Source of the DNA: Vineibacter terrae
Lineage (GTDB): Bacteria; Pseudomonadota; Alphaproteobacteria; Reyranellales; Reyranellaceae
DNA length: 39,528 bases
Assembly (NCBI RefSeq): GCF_008039615.1
Contig: NZ_VDUZ01000071.1
Span: forward strand, 1 to 39,528
Reading direction: 5' to 3'
Shown: in pieces, positions 8,496 to 17,042 of the stretch
How the letters are laid out: each line of letters begins with the position of its first letter
How positions within the stretch are numbered: position 1 is the stretch's first letter
The notes under the pieces: generated by a model
Told to the model about the DNA's origin: nothing
The model's database searches: none
What the model saw: the letters and a program-made list of their open reading frames with translations, nothing else
Made by a program: the position numbers and the translations under genes

Positions 8496-10115
8496 ATGCC
8501 GCCCGATGCCGCCGCCGCGCCGGCCGAGGACTACATCAAGCCGGCCGATGTCGGCGATCTGCCGCCTTTCGTGGCCACGCCCGACATGATCCGCGCGACG
8601 GCGGCGTCGGCGCCCGACCGCATCGCCGTCAAGTGCGAGGGTCGCGCCGTCACCTGGGGCGCCTTCGACCGGCGCATGAACCGCGTCGCCCGGGCGCTGA
8701 TGGCCGGCGGCCTGCGCAAGGGCGACAAGATCGCGGTGCTGGCCACGAACTCGATCGAGTATCTCGAGGTCTTCATGGGCGCCTTGCGCGCCGGGATCTG
8801 CGTCGTGCCGCTGTCGACCATGGGCGCCATCGATGCGCTGGAAGGCATGCTCGACGACAGCGACAGCCGCATGTTCTTCCTGTCGCAGCAGTTCCTGGAG
8901 CTGGTGGCGCCGGCCGAGGGCCGGCTGGGCAAGCTGGTGGCCGGCGGCCGCATCGCCTTCGATTTCGAGCGTCCCGGCTGGACCGACTACGAGGCCTGGG
9001 TCGGTGCCCAGTCCGACGCGCCGCTCGAGGTCGCGGTCGAGCCCGACGACGACTTCAACATCATCTACAGCTCGGGCACCACCGGCCTGCCCAAGGGCAT
9101 CCTGCATTCGCACCGCATGCGCTCGCTGATGCGCGACAGGCTGGCGGCGTTCGGCTTCGCGTCCGACACCGTGGCGCTGGTGTCGACGCCGCTGTACTCC
9201 AACACCACCATCGCCGGCATGCTGCCTGCCATCCAGCACGGCGGCACCGTGGTGCTGATGCGCAAGTTCGACGTCGTGCGCTTCCTCGAGCTGGCGCAGG
9301 CCGAGCGCGCCACGCACGCGATGCTGGTGCCGGTTCAGTACCAGCGCCTGCTGGCGCATCCGGATTTCGACCGCTACGACCTGTCGTCGTTCAAGATGAA
9401 GCTGTCGACCAGCGCGCCGCTGCGCGCCCAGGTCAAGGCCGACTGCCTCGAGCGCTGGCCCGGCCGGCTGGTCGAGATCTACGGCCTCACCGAGGGCGGC
9501 GGCTCGTGCACGCTGGAGGCCAACCTGCATCCCGACAAGCTGCACACGGTCGGCCAGCCCGGCCTGGGCTGCGTCATGAAGATCATCGACGAGGACGGCA
9601 ACGAGCTGCCGCAGGGAGAAGTGGGCGAGGTCGTCGGCCGTGCCGCGATGATGATGAAGGGCTACTACAAGCAGCCGGGCAAGACGCGGGAGCTGTTCTG
9701 GCACGATAAGGACGGGCTGATGTATTTCCGCTCCGGCGACATGGGCCGATTCGACGCCGACGGCTTCCTGGAGCTGCTCGACCGGCGCAAGGACATGATC
9801 ATCTCGGGCGGCTTCAACGTCTATCCCGCCGACATCGAGGTGCTGCTGCTGAAGCATCCGGACGTGGTCGACGTCGCCGTGATCGGCGTTCCCAGCGATC
9901 AGTGGGGCGAATCGCCGCTGGCCCTGGTCGTGCGCCGCGACGGCGCGACCACCGGCGCCGCCGCGATCCTCGACTGGGCCAATCGCCAGCTCGGCAAGAC
10001 GCAGCGCCTAGCCGGCGTCGAGCTCCGGGACTCGCTGGCGCGCAGCACCATCGGCAAGATCATGAAGCGCGAGCTGCGGGCGCCCTACTGGGAAGGCCGC
10101 GGCAGCAAGATTTGA
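8496..10115 (+). CDS. AMP-dependent acyl-CoA synthetase/ligase
   Basis: A 539-residue ANL-superfamily enzyme that activates a carboxylic acid as acyl-AMP and transfers it to CoA. Motifs: YSSGTTGLPKG near 191-201 (P-loop A3), IYGLTEGGG near 328-336 (A5), RSGDMGRFDADGFLELLDRRKD near 412-433 (A7/A8 hinge), and STIGKIMKREL near the C-terminus with the adenylation Lys. The start at 8496 puts a short extension before the fold and follows the rhodanese stop by two bases, which points to translational coupling. Substrate not determinable; fatty, aromatic or short-chain acids are all possible. The nearby CoA-transferase and carboxylate importers fit acid catabolism. Confidence 0.9.
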   Translation: MPPDAAAAPAEDYIKPADVGDLPPFVATPDMIRATAASAPDRIAVKCEGRAVTWGAFDRRMNRVARALMAGGLRKGDKIAVLATNSIEYLEVFMGALRAGICVVPLSTMGAIDALEGMLDDSDSRMFFLSQQFLELVAPAEGRLGKLVAGGRIAFDFERPGWTDYEAWVGAQSDAPLEVAVEPDDDFNIIYSSGTTGLPKGILHSHRMRSLMRDRLAAFGFASDTVALVSTPLYSNTTIAGMLPAIQHGGTVVLMRKFDVVRFLELAQAERATHAMLVPVQYQRLLAHPDFDRYDLSSFKMKLSTSAPLRAQVKADCLERWPGRLVEIYGLTEGGGSCTLEANLHPDKLHTVGQPGLGCVMKIIDEDGNELPQGEVGEVVGRAAMMMKGYYKQPGKTRELFWHDKDGLMYFRSGDMGRFDADGFLELLDRRKDMIISGGFNVYPADIEVLLLKHPDVVDVAVIGVPSDQWGESPLALVVRRDGATTGAAAILDWANRQLGKTQRLAGVELRDSLARSTIGKIMKRELRAPYWEGRGSKI

Positions 10116-10120
10116 ATCTG

Positions 10121-10178
10121 CCCCGGAGCGCGGGCCTCCGGCCCGCTCATGAGCGGACGGGACGCCCGCGCGCCGGGG
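10121..10178. repeat. Intergenic hairpin with CTCATGAG core
   Basis: CCCCGGAGCGCGGGC at 10121-10135 pairs with GCCCGCGCGCCGGGG at 10164-10178 (one mismatch), around inner stems GGGCCTCCGGCCC and CTCATGAG. A similar large hairpin with a GCTCATGAGC centre lies at 22658-22737. It sits six bases after the acyl-CoA ligase stop and 25 before the DUF3237 start, so it could lower readthrough between the two. No T-tract follows, so I do not call it a terminator. Confidence 0.6.
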
Positions 10179-10203
10179 TGAGCAACAGGAACAAGGACAT
10201 CCC

Positions 10204-10671
10204 ATGAGCGACGTCGAACTCAGGACAGCGCATCTCTTCACCATCTGGCTCGAGGTCGACGCGATCAAGGACCTCGGCGCCACGCCCTACGGCAACCGCC
10301 GCATCGCGGCGGTCAAGGGCGGCCGCTTCGAGGGCGAGGAGCTGCACGGCACGGTGGAACCGGCGCCGGCCGGCGACTGGCTGCTGCAGCGCCGCGACGG
10401 CGTGCTGATGCTCGACGTGCGCCTCACCCTGCGCACCCAGGACGACGCGCTGATCTACATGACCTATCGCGGCATGCGCCACGGCCCGCAATGGGTGATG
10501 GACCGGCTGAACAAGGGCGAGAAGGTCGACCCGTCGGAATACTATTTCCGCACCGCGCCGATGTTCGAGACGGCGTCGGAGAAATACTCGTTCCTCAACC
10601 GCATCATGAGCATCGGCGTCGGCCGCCGCGAGGCTGCAGGCCCGATCTACGACATCTTCCAGGTGCTGTGA
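10204..10671 (+). CDS. DUF3237 domain protein
   Basis: The 155-residue protein matches DUF3237: an early LFTIWLEVDAI strand, GNRRIAAVKGGRFEG, GDWLLQRRDGVLMLDVRLTLRT and ALIYMTYRGMRHGP, then a conserved end EYYFRTAPMFET...YSFLNRIMSIGVGRR. The family is predicted to form a beta-barrel and its role is unknown; members often sit in degradation gene clusters. No signal peptide is visible. AAGGACA precedes the ATG. It follows the acyl-CoA ligase on the same strand, separated by a hairpin, and converges on the Bug-family gene. Confidence 0.82.
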   Translation: MSDVELRTAHLFTIWLEVDAIKDLGATPYGNRRIAAVKGGRFEGEELHGTVEPAPAGDWLLQRRDGVLMLDVRLTLRTQDDALIYMTYRGMRHGPQWVMDRLNKGEKVDPSEYYFRTAPMFETASEKYSFLNRIMSIGVGRREAAGPIYDIFQVL

Positions 10672-10730
10672 TCGTCCTTCTCGCCGCCCAGGCGGGGTTA
10701 TCGCATATGCGCAGCGCTGCGCTGCCGCAC

Positions 10731-10826
10731 CTGCTGTCATCCCGAGCGCAGCGAGGGATCTCCCGCGAATGGCGCACCCTGCGCCTTGCCGCAGGAGATC
10801 CCTCGCTGCGCTCGGGATGACAGCAG
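10731..10826. repeat. TGTCATCCCGAGCG palindromic element, copy B
   Basis: CTGCTGTCATCCCGAGCG... at 10731 pairs with ...CGCTCGGGATGACAGCAG ending at 10826; the outer arms of about 34 bases are near perfect. The core reads CGCGAATGGCGCACC...CTTGCCGCAGG and is in the same orientation as copy C and opposite to D and E. A further weak outer arm (TATCGCATATG at about 10699-10709 and its counterpart near 10830-10845) flanks it. It lies between convergent genes (DUF3237 and the Bug binding protein) and may terminate both. Confidence 0.88.
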
Positions 10827-10866
10827 GGTCATGCGCGATAGCTCCGCCCCTGCGGGAGTAGGGCTA

Positions 10867-11871
10867 CTATTGCGGATCGATGCCGAGCTGCTTGACGAGG
10901 TCGATCCAGACCGGATTCTCCTCGCGCCAGATGCGCTGGAAGGTCTTGTTGTCGGTGGCCGACTCGTCGATGCCGAACGTGTCCAGCATCTGGCGCAGGC
11001 GCGGCGAATGGCCGGCTTCGACCATGAGGGCCGACAGGCGCTCGACGATGGGGGCCGGGGTGCCGGCCGGTCCGAAGAGCCCGACCCAGCCGCGGATCTG
11101 GAAGGCCTTGGCGGTGATGCCCTGCTCCAGGAAGGTGGGCACGTCGGGCAGCTTCTTCATGCGCTTGACCTGCGGCACGGCGATGGCGCGGCCGGCGCCG
11201 GACTGCAGCACGCTGGTGGCGGCCGCGACGCTGCCGTTGGCAGCCTGGATCGTGCCCGCCAGCATGTCCTGCCACATCGGTCCTTCGCCGCGATAGTGCA
11301 CAACCTCCATCTGCAGGCCCAGCGCCTTGTTCAGCTCGGCCGCGGCGATATGGGAGTAGGAGCCCGGCGAGTAGCTGCCGATGCTGACCTTGTTGTTCTT
11401 GGCCCAGGCCGCGAACTCCTTGACGTTGGTCGCCGGCACCGATTTGTGGACGATGAACGGCAGGTGGCCGGCGTCCATGAAGGAGATCGGCACGAAATCC
11501 TTGTTGGGGTCGAACGGCAGGCTCTTGAACAGCGCCTGGCTCATCACCAGCGTGGTCGAGATCGTGACCAGCAGGGTGTAGCCGTCGGGCGGCGACTTGG
11601 CGACGAAATCGGCGGCGATGATGCCGCTGGCGCCGGTCTTGTTCTCGACCACCAGCGCCTGGCCCAGCTTCTGCGAGATGTATTCGGCATAGGCGCGCGC
11701 GAACGCGTCCGTCAGCCCGCCGGGCGGATGGCTGACGACGACGCGCACCGGCTTGCTGGGCCAGGTGTCGGCGCGCGCCGCGCCGCTCAGGACGAGCGGG
11801 CCGCCCATGGCGGCCGCGCCCAGTGTCAGGCCGCGGCGCAACAGGCGCCGCCGCGTCGTGTCATTGCTCAT
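10867..11871 (-). CDS. Bug-family (TctC-like) periplasmic solute-binding protein
   Basis: The 334-residue protein carries a Tat-like signal (residues 6-34: RRRLLRRG, a hydrophobic stretch and an ARA|DT-type cleavage site) followed by WPSKPVRVVVSHPPGG, the usual opening of mature Bug proteins, and later LPFDPNKDFVPIS and DVPTFLEQG blocks. Bug proteins bind carboxylates such as tricarboxylates or aromatic acids in the periplasm for TctAB-type permeases. The start at 11871 is supported by GGGGAGGA upstream; an earlier in-frame ATG would place it further away. TctA and TctB lie 6.5 kb away on the same strand, with a TRAP system between; which permease it serves is uncertain. Confidence 0.9.
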   Translation of the reverse strand: MSNDTTRRRLLRRGLTLGAAAMGGPLVLSGAARADTWPSKPVRVVVSHPPGGLTDAFARAYAEYISQKLGQALVVENKTGASGIIAADFVAKSPPDGYTLLVTISTTLVMSQALFKSLPFDPNKDFVPISFMDAGHLPFIVHKSVPATNVKEFAAWAKNNKVSIGSYSPGSYSHIAAAELNKALGLQMEVVHYRGEGPMWQDMLAGTIQAANGSVAAATSVLQSGAGRAIAVPQVKRMKKLPDVPTFLEQGITAKAFQIRGWVGLFGPAGTPAPIVERLSALMVEAGHSPRLRQMLDTFGIDESATDNKTFQRIWREENPVWIDLVKQLGIDPQ

Positions 11872-11914
11872 CGAAGTCCTCCCCAAAATTCGTTGGTAGC
11901 TTCATGTGAGCACA

Positions 11915-11987
11915 GGTGAATGCTTTGCATTCACCGAGTCGAACCATGAAGCAGGCGCACCACGCTGGTGCGACGCCTCCATGGTTC
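11915..11987. other. Two consecutive stem-loops between minus-strand genes
   Basis: GGTGAATGC-TTT-GCATTCACC (11915-11935) is a perfect nine-pair hairpin. It is followed by a larger one at 11941-11987, with GAACCATG pairing CATGGTTC and inner pairs AGGCG/CGCCT and GCACCA/TGGTGC. They lie in the 148-base gap between the CoA-transferase stop and the Bug start. They could protect or end the CoA-transferase transcript or shape the Bug leader; no T-tract is present. Confidence 0.6.
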
Positions 11988-12019
11988 TGCAGGCTCACCA
12001 TGAAGGCGAAGCGGAGTCG

Positions 12020-13204
12020 TCAGACCACGCGGTCCTTGCGCAGCCCGGCGATCTCGTCCTTGCTGTAGCCGATCTCCTCGAGCACCTGGTCGGTATGCTC
12101 GCCCAGCAGCGGCGGGCGATGGCGGATTTCGAGCGGCGAGCGCGACAGCTTCACCGCCTGGTCGAGATAGGGCACCGGCCGCGGCGCGCCCGGGAACTCG
12201 ACCTGCTTGAACATCTTCTGGTCCTTGACGTGCGGATCGTCCAGCGCCTGCTGCGGGCTGTAGATCGGCCCGGCCGGGATGCGCGCCGCCGCCAGCGCCT
12301 CGAGCGCTGCCGCCACCGTGCGCTCGCCGCACCACGCCTGCATGCGCGCGCTCAGCACCTCACCGTTGTTGCCGCGCTGCAGGTCGTCCTTGAAGCGTGG
12401 GTCGTTCAGCCACGCCTCCTCGCCCATCAGCTTGCACCAGCGCACGAACAGCGGCTGGCCCAGCGCCATGGCGAAGATCCAGCCGTCCTGGCACTTGAAG
12501 CAGTCGGACGGGCCGGCCGTCCAGGCGCGATTGCCGATGGCCGTACGGTTGGCGTCGATCACCTGCTGCTCGATATGCTGCGTGTTGAAGGCGTTGAGCG
12601 CGCTGCGGATCAGCGCCGTCTCGACCTTCTGGCCTTTGCCCGACTTCTGGCGCTCCATCAGGGCTGCCAGCACGCCGATGGTGTTGAGGTAGGCGGTCGA
12701 GAAATCGACATAGGGCGCCGCCGTGCGCACCGGCCGGTCACCCCAGCCCGACAGGTGCATCGCGCCCGACATCGCCTGGCCGATCGTGTCGAAGCCGACG
12801 CGCTGGGCGTAGGGGCCCTCCGAGCCGAACATCGAGGTGGTGGCCAGGATGATGCGCGGATTGATGGCCGACAGGGTCTCGTAGTCCAGCCCCATGTCCT
12901 TGAGCGTGTCGACCGGCAGGTTGGCGACCACGACATCGGCCGTCTTCACCAGGCGCGCCACCACCTCGCGGCCGGCCGGCTTGGTCGGGTTCAGCGTGAT
13001 GCCCAGCTTGTTGCGGTTCATCTGGAGGAAGGTGACGCCCTCCTTATCGGGCACCACCGGCGTCATCCACCGGTCCTCGCTGCCGTCCAGCTTCTCGATG
13101 CGGATCACTTCGGCGCCGAGGTCGCCCAGCAGCGCGCCGCAGTAGGGGCCGGCGATGTAGCGCCCGAAATCGAGGACGCGAATACCTTCCAGAACGCCCG
13201 CCAT
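12020..13204 (-). CDS. Family III CoA-transferase (CaiB/BaiF type)
   Basis: The 394-residue protein begins with GIRVLDFGRYIAGPYCGALLGDLGAEVIRIEK, the standard start of family III CoA-transferases, and has D167 (in APYVDFSTAY) at the position of the catalytic Asp of formyl-CoA transferase. GKGQKVE and the C-terminal PPLLGEHTDQVLEEIGYS block are also typical. It moves CoA between carboxylic acids in the cytoplasm. A GGAGGA lies ahead of the ATG at 13204. It is 33 bases downstream of the TRAP permease on the same strand, so the imported acid may be its substrate; this is inference from position. Confidence 0.92.
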   Translation of the reverse strand: MAGVLEGIRVLDFGRYIAGPYCGALLGDLGAEVIRIEKLDGSEDRWMTPVVPDKEGVTFLQMNRNKLGITLNPTKPAGREVVARLVKTADVVVANLPVDTLKDMGLDYETLSAINPRIILATTSMFGSEGPYAQRVGFDTIGQAMSGAMHLSGWGDRPVRTAAPYVDFSTAYLNTIGVLAALMERQKSGKGQKVETALIRSALNAFNTQHIEQQVIDANRTAIGNRAWTAGPSDCFKCQDGWIFAMALGQPLFVRWCKLMGEEAWLNDPRFKDDLQRGNNGEVLSARMQAWCGERTVAAALEALAAARIPAGPIYSPQQALDDPHVKDQKMFKQVEFPGAPRPVPYLDQAVKLSRSPLEIRHRPPLLGEHTDQVLEEIGYSKDEIAGLRKDRVV

Positions 13205-13237
13205 GGCGTGACTTCCTCCACAGGATCGGTTGCGACG

Positions 13238-15472
13238 CTATACCTGGGCCGCCCGATGCGGCGCGGCGCGACGCACCAGCCACAGCGCCAGTAGCACTGC
13301 AGGCACCAGGATGGCCAGACCCAGCACATCCATGACCGTGTTGCTCAGCGGCATGATCCCGTCGCCGGGCGTCGCGAACACGAGTCCGCCCAGGACGAGC
13401 AGCACGCGCAAGGGCCATTCCAGCATGCCCGCCCCGCGCAGATCGCCGATGCCGGCCTGGTAGCCCTGGATGCCGCCGCAGATGAACAGCGTGCCCAGGC
13501 CGGCCGCCAGGGTGAGGTAGAGCGCCTCGCTCCACGAGCCCTGCAGCACGAAGGCGGGGTTGAGCACGAAGAAGAACGGGATGAAGTAGATGATGCTGCC
13601 CACCCACATCGACTCCCAGCCCGTCTTCATCGCCGGCGCGCCGGCGATGCCGGCGGCGGCGAACGAGGCGATCGCCACCGGCGGCGTGATCGACGACAGC
13701 ATGCCCCAGTAGAAGATGAACATGTGCACGGCCATCTTGTTGAGGCCGGCCTTCTCGAGCGCCGGGCCCACCAGGATGGCGAGGAAGATGTAGCAGGCGG
13801 TGGTGGTCAGCCCCAGGCCCAGCACCAGGCTGGTGACGGCGCACATCACCAGCAGCAGGATGGCGTTGTTGCCGGCCAGCGCCAGCAGGTCGTTGGCCAG
13901 GCTCGAGATCACGCCGGTCATCGAGAAGGCGCCGATCAGCAGGCCGCATCCGGCCAGGATGCCGATCAGCTCGACGAAGGTCCTGCCGTTGACCTCGAGG
14001 AACGCGAGGTACTTCGCCAGCCCCCAGCGCTTGCCGCCGAACAGCTCGTTGAGCACCACCAGCACCAGCAGCCCGCCCAGGGTCGGCAGCAGCACGGCGT
14101 TCATCCACGCATCGCCGGCGCCTTCCGCGCCGGCCGGCAGCGCGGCGGCCTTGGCGTAGCCGTCGCTGGCCAGCACCATGGCCACGGTCGCGGCCAGCGC
14201 CGCCAGGCAGTTGGCGGTGTTGGCCGGCCGCCAGGCGCCGGGCTGGGCCCACTGGTTAAGCACCAGCAGCAGCGCCGTGGCGTAGAAGGGCGCATGGCTC
14301 TCGCGCTTGAAGTAGAGCAGCATCACGATCAGCAGGATGATCACGAAGGCGTAGTACCAGCCGTCCTTGATCGCATCCCAGGCGCGGGGCAGCTCGGACC
14401 GCGGCAGGCCCTTCAGCCCGTGCCGCGCGGCGTAGGAGTCGACCTGCATGAAGAGGCCGGCATAGTAGAGCAGCGCCGGGATCACGGCCGCCATCGCGAC
14501 CTCGGCATAGGTCACGCCCATGAACTGCGCCATCACGAAGGCGGTGGCGCCCATCACCGGCGGCGCCAGCACGGCGCCGGTCGAGGCGCAGGCCTCGATG
14601 GCGCCGGCGTAGGAGGGGCGGAAGCCGGTGCGCTTCATCACCGGGATGGTCATGGTGCCGGCGGTCAGCACGTTGGACACGATGCTGCCCGACATCATGC
14701 CCAGCAGGCCGCTGGCGAAGATGCAGACCTTGGCGGCGCCGCCGCGGAACGTGCCGCACAGCGCGAACGACAGGTTGATGAAGAACTTGCCGGCCCCGGT
14801 CATCATCAGCGCCGTGCCGAACACCAGGAAGCCGATCACCGTGTCGGCGAAGGCCTGGATCGGGATGCCCAGCAGGCTCTCGGTCGAGAGCATGTGGTAG
14901 GCCGAGGCCTGCTCCCAGGTCGACTGGTTGCCCTTCAGCGGCCCCAGCCAGCGCGCCTCGGCGAACAGCGGATAGACGGTGAACGGCAGCACCGACAGCA
15001 TCAGGCTCCAGCCGCCGGTGCGCCGCAGCGCCTCCATCAGCACGAACCACATCACGTAGCCGGTCCAGGTGACGCCGGCCGGCGCGCCGCCGAACTCCCA
15101 GCCCAGCTCGGCCGCCTTGCGGATATGGAGCATAAGGTAGAGCGACGCCGCTGCCGTCGCCACGAACAGCACGATGTCGTACCAGGGCAGGTGATCGACG
15201 GGCGCCCGGCCGCCGCCCGGGAAGATCAGGAACGTGAACGGCAGCATGCACAGGATCAGGAGATAGAAATACTCCGAGTTCAGCGGCGTGAAGCCGACGA
15301 AGAAGCGCAAGCCGAACTGCTGGTTGATGCACAGGAAGACCGTGATGCCGGTGAGCGCGATCAGCGCCATCCGCCATGGCCCGCGCAGCGTGCGCACCCG
15401 GGTCGTCTCGGCCTCGGCCGGGCCGGTCTGCACATGCGGATCGTCGAGCACGACCTTCTGGGCCTCAGCCAT
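13238..15472 (-). CDS. TRAP transporter fused permease (DctQ-DctM type)
   Basis: At 744 residues this is a fused TRAP permease: an N-terminal four-helix small-subunit part (to about 190), then a DctM-type part of about 12 helices with GMMSGSIVSNVLTAGTMTIPVMKRTGF near 285-310, and PVMGATAFVMAQFMGV. A second repeat half carries LGLGLTTTACYIFLAILVGPALEKAGL and SSITPPVAIASFAAAGIAG. Fused permeases pair with TAXI binding proteins, two of which lie immediately upstream. It imports an organic acid using an ion gradient. The start at 15472 (MAEAQKVV) has a purine-rich GGGGAG about 12 bases upstream. The 354 bases separating it from the TAXI genes hold a long inverted repeat. Confidence 0.92.
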   Translation of the reverse strand: MAEAQKVVLDDPHVQTGPAEAETTRVRTLRGPWRMALIALTGITVFLCINQQFGLRFFVGFTPLNSEYFYLLILCMLPFTFLIFPGGGRAPVDHLPWYDIVLFVATAAASLYLMLHIRKAAELGWEFGGAPAGVTWTGYVMWFVLMEALRRTGGWSLMLSVLPFTVYPLFAEARWLGPLKGNQSTWEQASAYHMLSTESLLGIPIQAFADTVIGFLVFGTALMMTGAGKFFINLSFALCGTFRGGAAKVCIFASGLLGMMSGSIVSNVLTAGTMTIPVMKRTGFRPSYAGAIEACASTGAVLAPPVMGATAFVMAQFMGVTYAEVAMAAVIPALLYYAGLFMQVDSYAARHGLKGLPRSELPRAWDAIKDGWYYAFVIILLIVMLLYFKRESHAPFYATALLLVLNQWAQPGAWRPANTANCLAALAATVAMVLASDGYAKAAALPAGAEGAGDAWMNAVLLPTLGGLLVLVVLNELFGGKRWGLAKYLAFLEVNGRTFVELIGILAGCGLLIGAFSMTGVISSLANDLLALAGNNAILLLVMCAVTSLVLGLGLTTTACYIFLAILVGPALEKAGLNKMAVHMFIFYWGMLSSITPPVAIASFAAAGIAGAPAMKTGWESMWVGSIIYFIPFFFVLNPAFVLQGSWSEALYLTLAAGLGTLFICGGIQGYQAGIGDLRGAGMLEWPLRVLLVLGGLVFATPGDGIMPLSNTVMDVLGLAILVPAVLLALWLVRRAAPHRAAQV

Positions 15473-15561
15473 GCGCCTCGCTCCCCGGTTCGGTTGACCT
15501 GCCTTCCCCAGACGGGTAGGGCAATCGCATGTGGCGTTGCCAGCCGGACTGTCGGAAGACG

Positions 15562-15677
15562 GAACCACAGAGGCACAGAGACACAGAGGTCACACAGAGT
15601 AAGACATTATCGCGCGCCGAAGGCGCGCAACGTCTTGCTCTCTGTGCTGCCTCTGTGTCTCTGTGCCTCTGTGGTTC
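15562..15677. repeat. ACAGAGG-rich 116 bp inverted repeat with nested hairpin
   Basis: GAACCACAGAGGCACAGAG (15562-15580) is the reverse complement of CTCTGTGCCTCTGTGGTTC (15659-15677). Pairing continues inwards through ACACAGAGG/CCTCTGTGT and GTAAGAC/GTCTTGC. At the apex GCGCGCC-GAA-GGCGCGC makes a separate seven-pair hairpin (about 15611-15628). Within each arm the unit CACAGAG recurs. It lies on the minus-strand path from the TAXI genes to the permease, where it could hold back RNA polymerase or ribosomes. No coding sequence is evident in this 354-base gap. Confidence 0.92.
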
Positions 15678-15826
15678 ACTTTCCTGGCGCCGCGTGCGGC
15701 CGCCCTGCCCGGGTTGGGAGGAGGTGCCCTGAAGGGGCGGAAGCGGGATGCTCGAACGAGCTCGATGAGCCTCGGCGACACCGACTCTCTTGCGACATCC
15801 CCTTCCGGCGCTTCGCGCGTGTCCCC

Positions 15827-16978
15827 TCATTCAAAAACGACGTCCATCCCGGCCTTCTCCAGGGCCGCCTTGCGGGCCGCCGTCCATGCCTTGCGGAACG
15901 CGTCGGCGTCGTCGGGCGGGCTGGCCTTGAGCAGCGCCGCCCAGGCGTCGGCCAGCACCTTCTGCCGCTGCACCAGCGCATCGTTGTGCTTCTGCAGCGC
16001 GTCGGTCCAGACGCCGGCCTCCTTCAGCGCCCGCACGGCGCCGTCATGGAAGGGCACCACCCATTCCAGCTTCTGCCGCTTCAGCGCCAAGCCGGCGGCG
16101 CCGGGCGCGGCATCCTTGTAGGCGTCGTAGCTCACGATCAGCGCCTTGGTCAGGCCATAGGCGAGGTCGCTGGCCATCGACGCGTAGCTCATGAAGATCG
16201 GGTAGGGGAACGTGCCGGTCTCCAGCGGCGCCTGCGGCGAGACGCCGGCGCCGCAGGTCGCGGTGTGCGGGAAGACATAGGGCGCGAGCTTGTGCAGCCG
16301 GCGCCAGCCGTCGGCATCGGCGCGCGGCGTCGGCACCCAGTAGAGCCCGCGCGGCGAGGTGTCGACCTCCTTGGGCTGGGCCGAGATCGTCGAGGCGAAC
16401 GCCGCGTCGGCCTCGTTGTTGAGCACGCCCTTCCACATCGCGCCGTAGCCGGAGAACTCCACCAGCTTCACGTCCGCGGCCGTCAGGCCGCCGAACGCCA
16501 GAACCGCCAGCGCGTTCTGGTTCAGCGCCGGCGAGCCCACGACCATGCCGATGCGCTTGCCCTTGAGGTCCTTGGCGGCCTTGACGCCGGTGTCCTTGGC
16601 CACGCCCAGCGACGCGCCGTTGCAATCGTTGGAGGCCAGCAGCAGGCGCAGCGGCTGCGGTCCCCATTCGCGGGCCGCGAACTCGAACACCGCCTCCTGC
16701 GCGAAGTAGGTGCCGGTGCCGTTGGCGGCGACCTGCGCCCGGCCGGCGCGCACCGGCGCCAGGCGTGCCACGTCGTTGCCCGCCGGCAGCACGCGCACCT
16801 CCGCGCCGTGCTTGTCCTTCAGCACCTTGCCCACGGCGACGGCGATGTTGAACCCGGACGAGCCGGTGTCGTAGGCCGTGAAGGTCAGGGTCGGCGGCAG
16901 CTTGATGTCCTGCGCCGCGGCTGGCACCGCCATGCCTGCAAGGGCAGCCGCCGCCAGACGCATCCCGATCGCGCGCAT
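15827..16978 (-). CDS. TAXI-family TRAP solute-binding protein 1
   Basis: The 383-residue protein has a Sec signal peptide (MRAIGMRLAAAALAGMAVPAAAQ|D, cut near 22) and the TAXI-type core: TAYDTGSSGFNIAVAVG near 34-50, GTGTYFAQEAVFEF, DLKGKRIGMVVGSPAL near 143-158 and MWKGVLNNEADAAFASTIS. It would bind an organic acid in the periplasm for the downstream fused permease. The start at 16978 has GGAGGTG seven bases upstream. It is a clear paralog of the next gene upstream and 64 bases from it. About 110 bases after its stop begins the long inverted repeat. Confidence 0.92.
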   Translation of the reverse strand: MRAIGMRLAAAALAGMAVPAAAQDIKLPPTLTFTAYDTGSSGFNIAVAVGKVLKDKHGAEVRVLPAGNDVARLAPVRAGRAQVAANGTGTYFAQEAVFEFAAREWGPQPLRLLLASNDCNGASLGVAKDTGVKAAKDLKGKRIGMVVGSPALNQNALAVLAFGGLTAADVKLVEFSGYGAMWKGVLNNEADAAFASTISAQPKEVDTSPRGLYWVPTPRADADGWRRLHKLAPYVFPHTATCGAGVSPQAPLETGTFPYPIFMSYASMASDLAYGLTKALIVSYDAYKDAAPGAAGLALKRQKLEWVVPFHDGAVRALKEAGVWTDALQKHNDALVQRQKVLADAWAALLKASPPDDADAFRKAWTAARKAALEKAGMDVVFE

Positions 16979-17042
16979 GGTCACCTCCCAGAGCGATTAT
17001 CCGGCAGGGCCGGCCGGCGCCGTGCGGCGCGGCCCGCTGCCC

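Noticed and set aside
15697-15826. Possible gene between the ACAGAGG repeat and TAXI 1
   Set aside because: Only short frames are present, with no ribosome site or family-like sequence.
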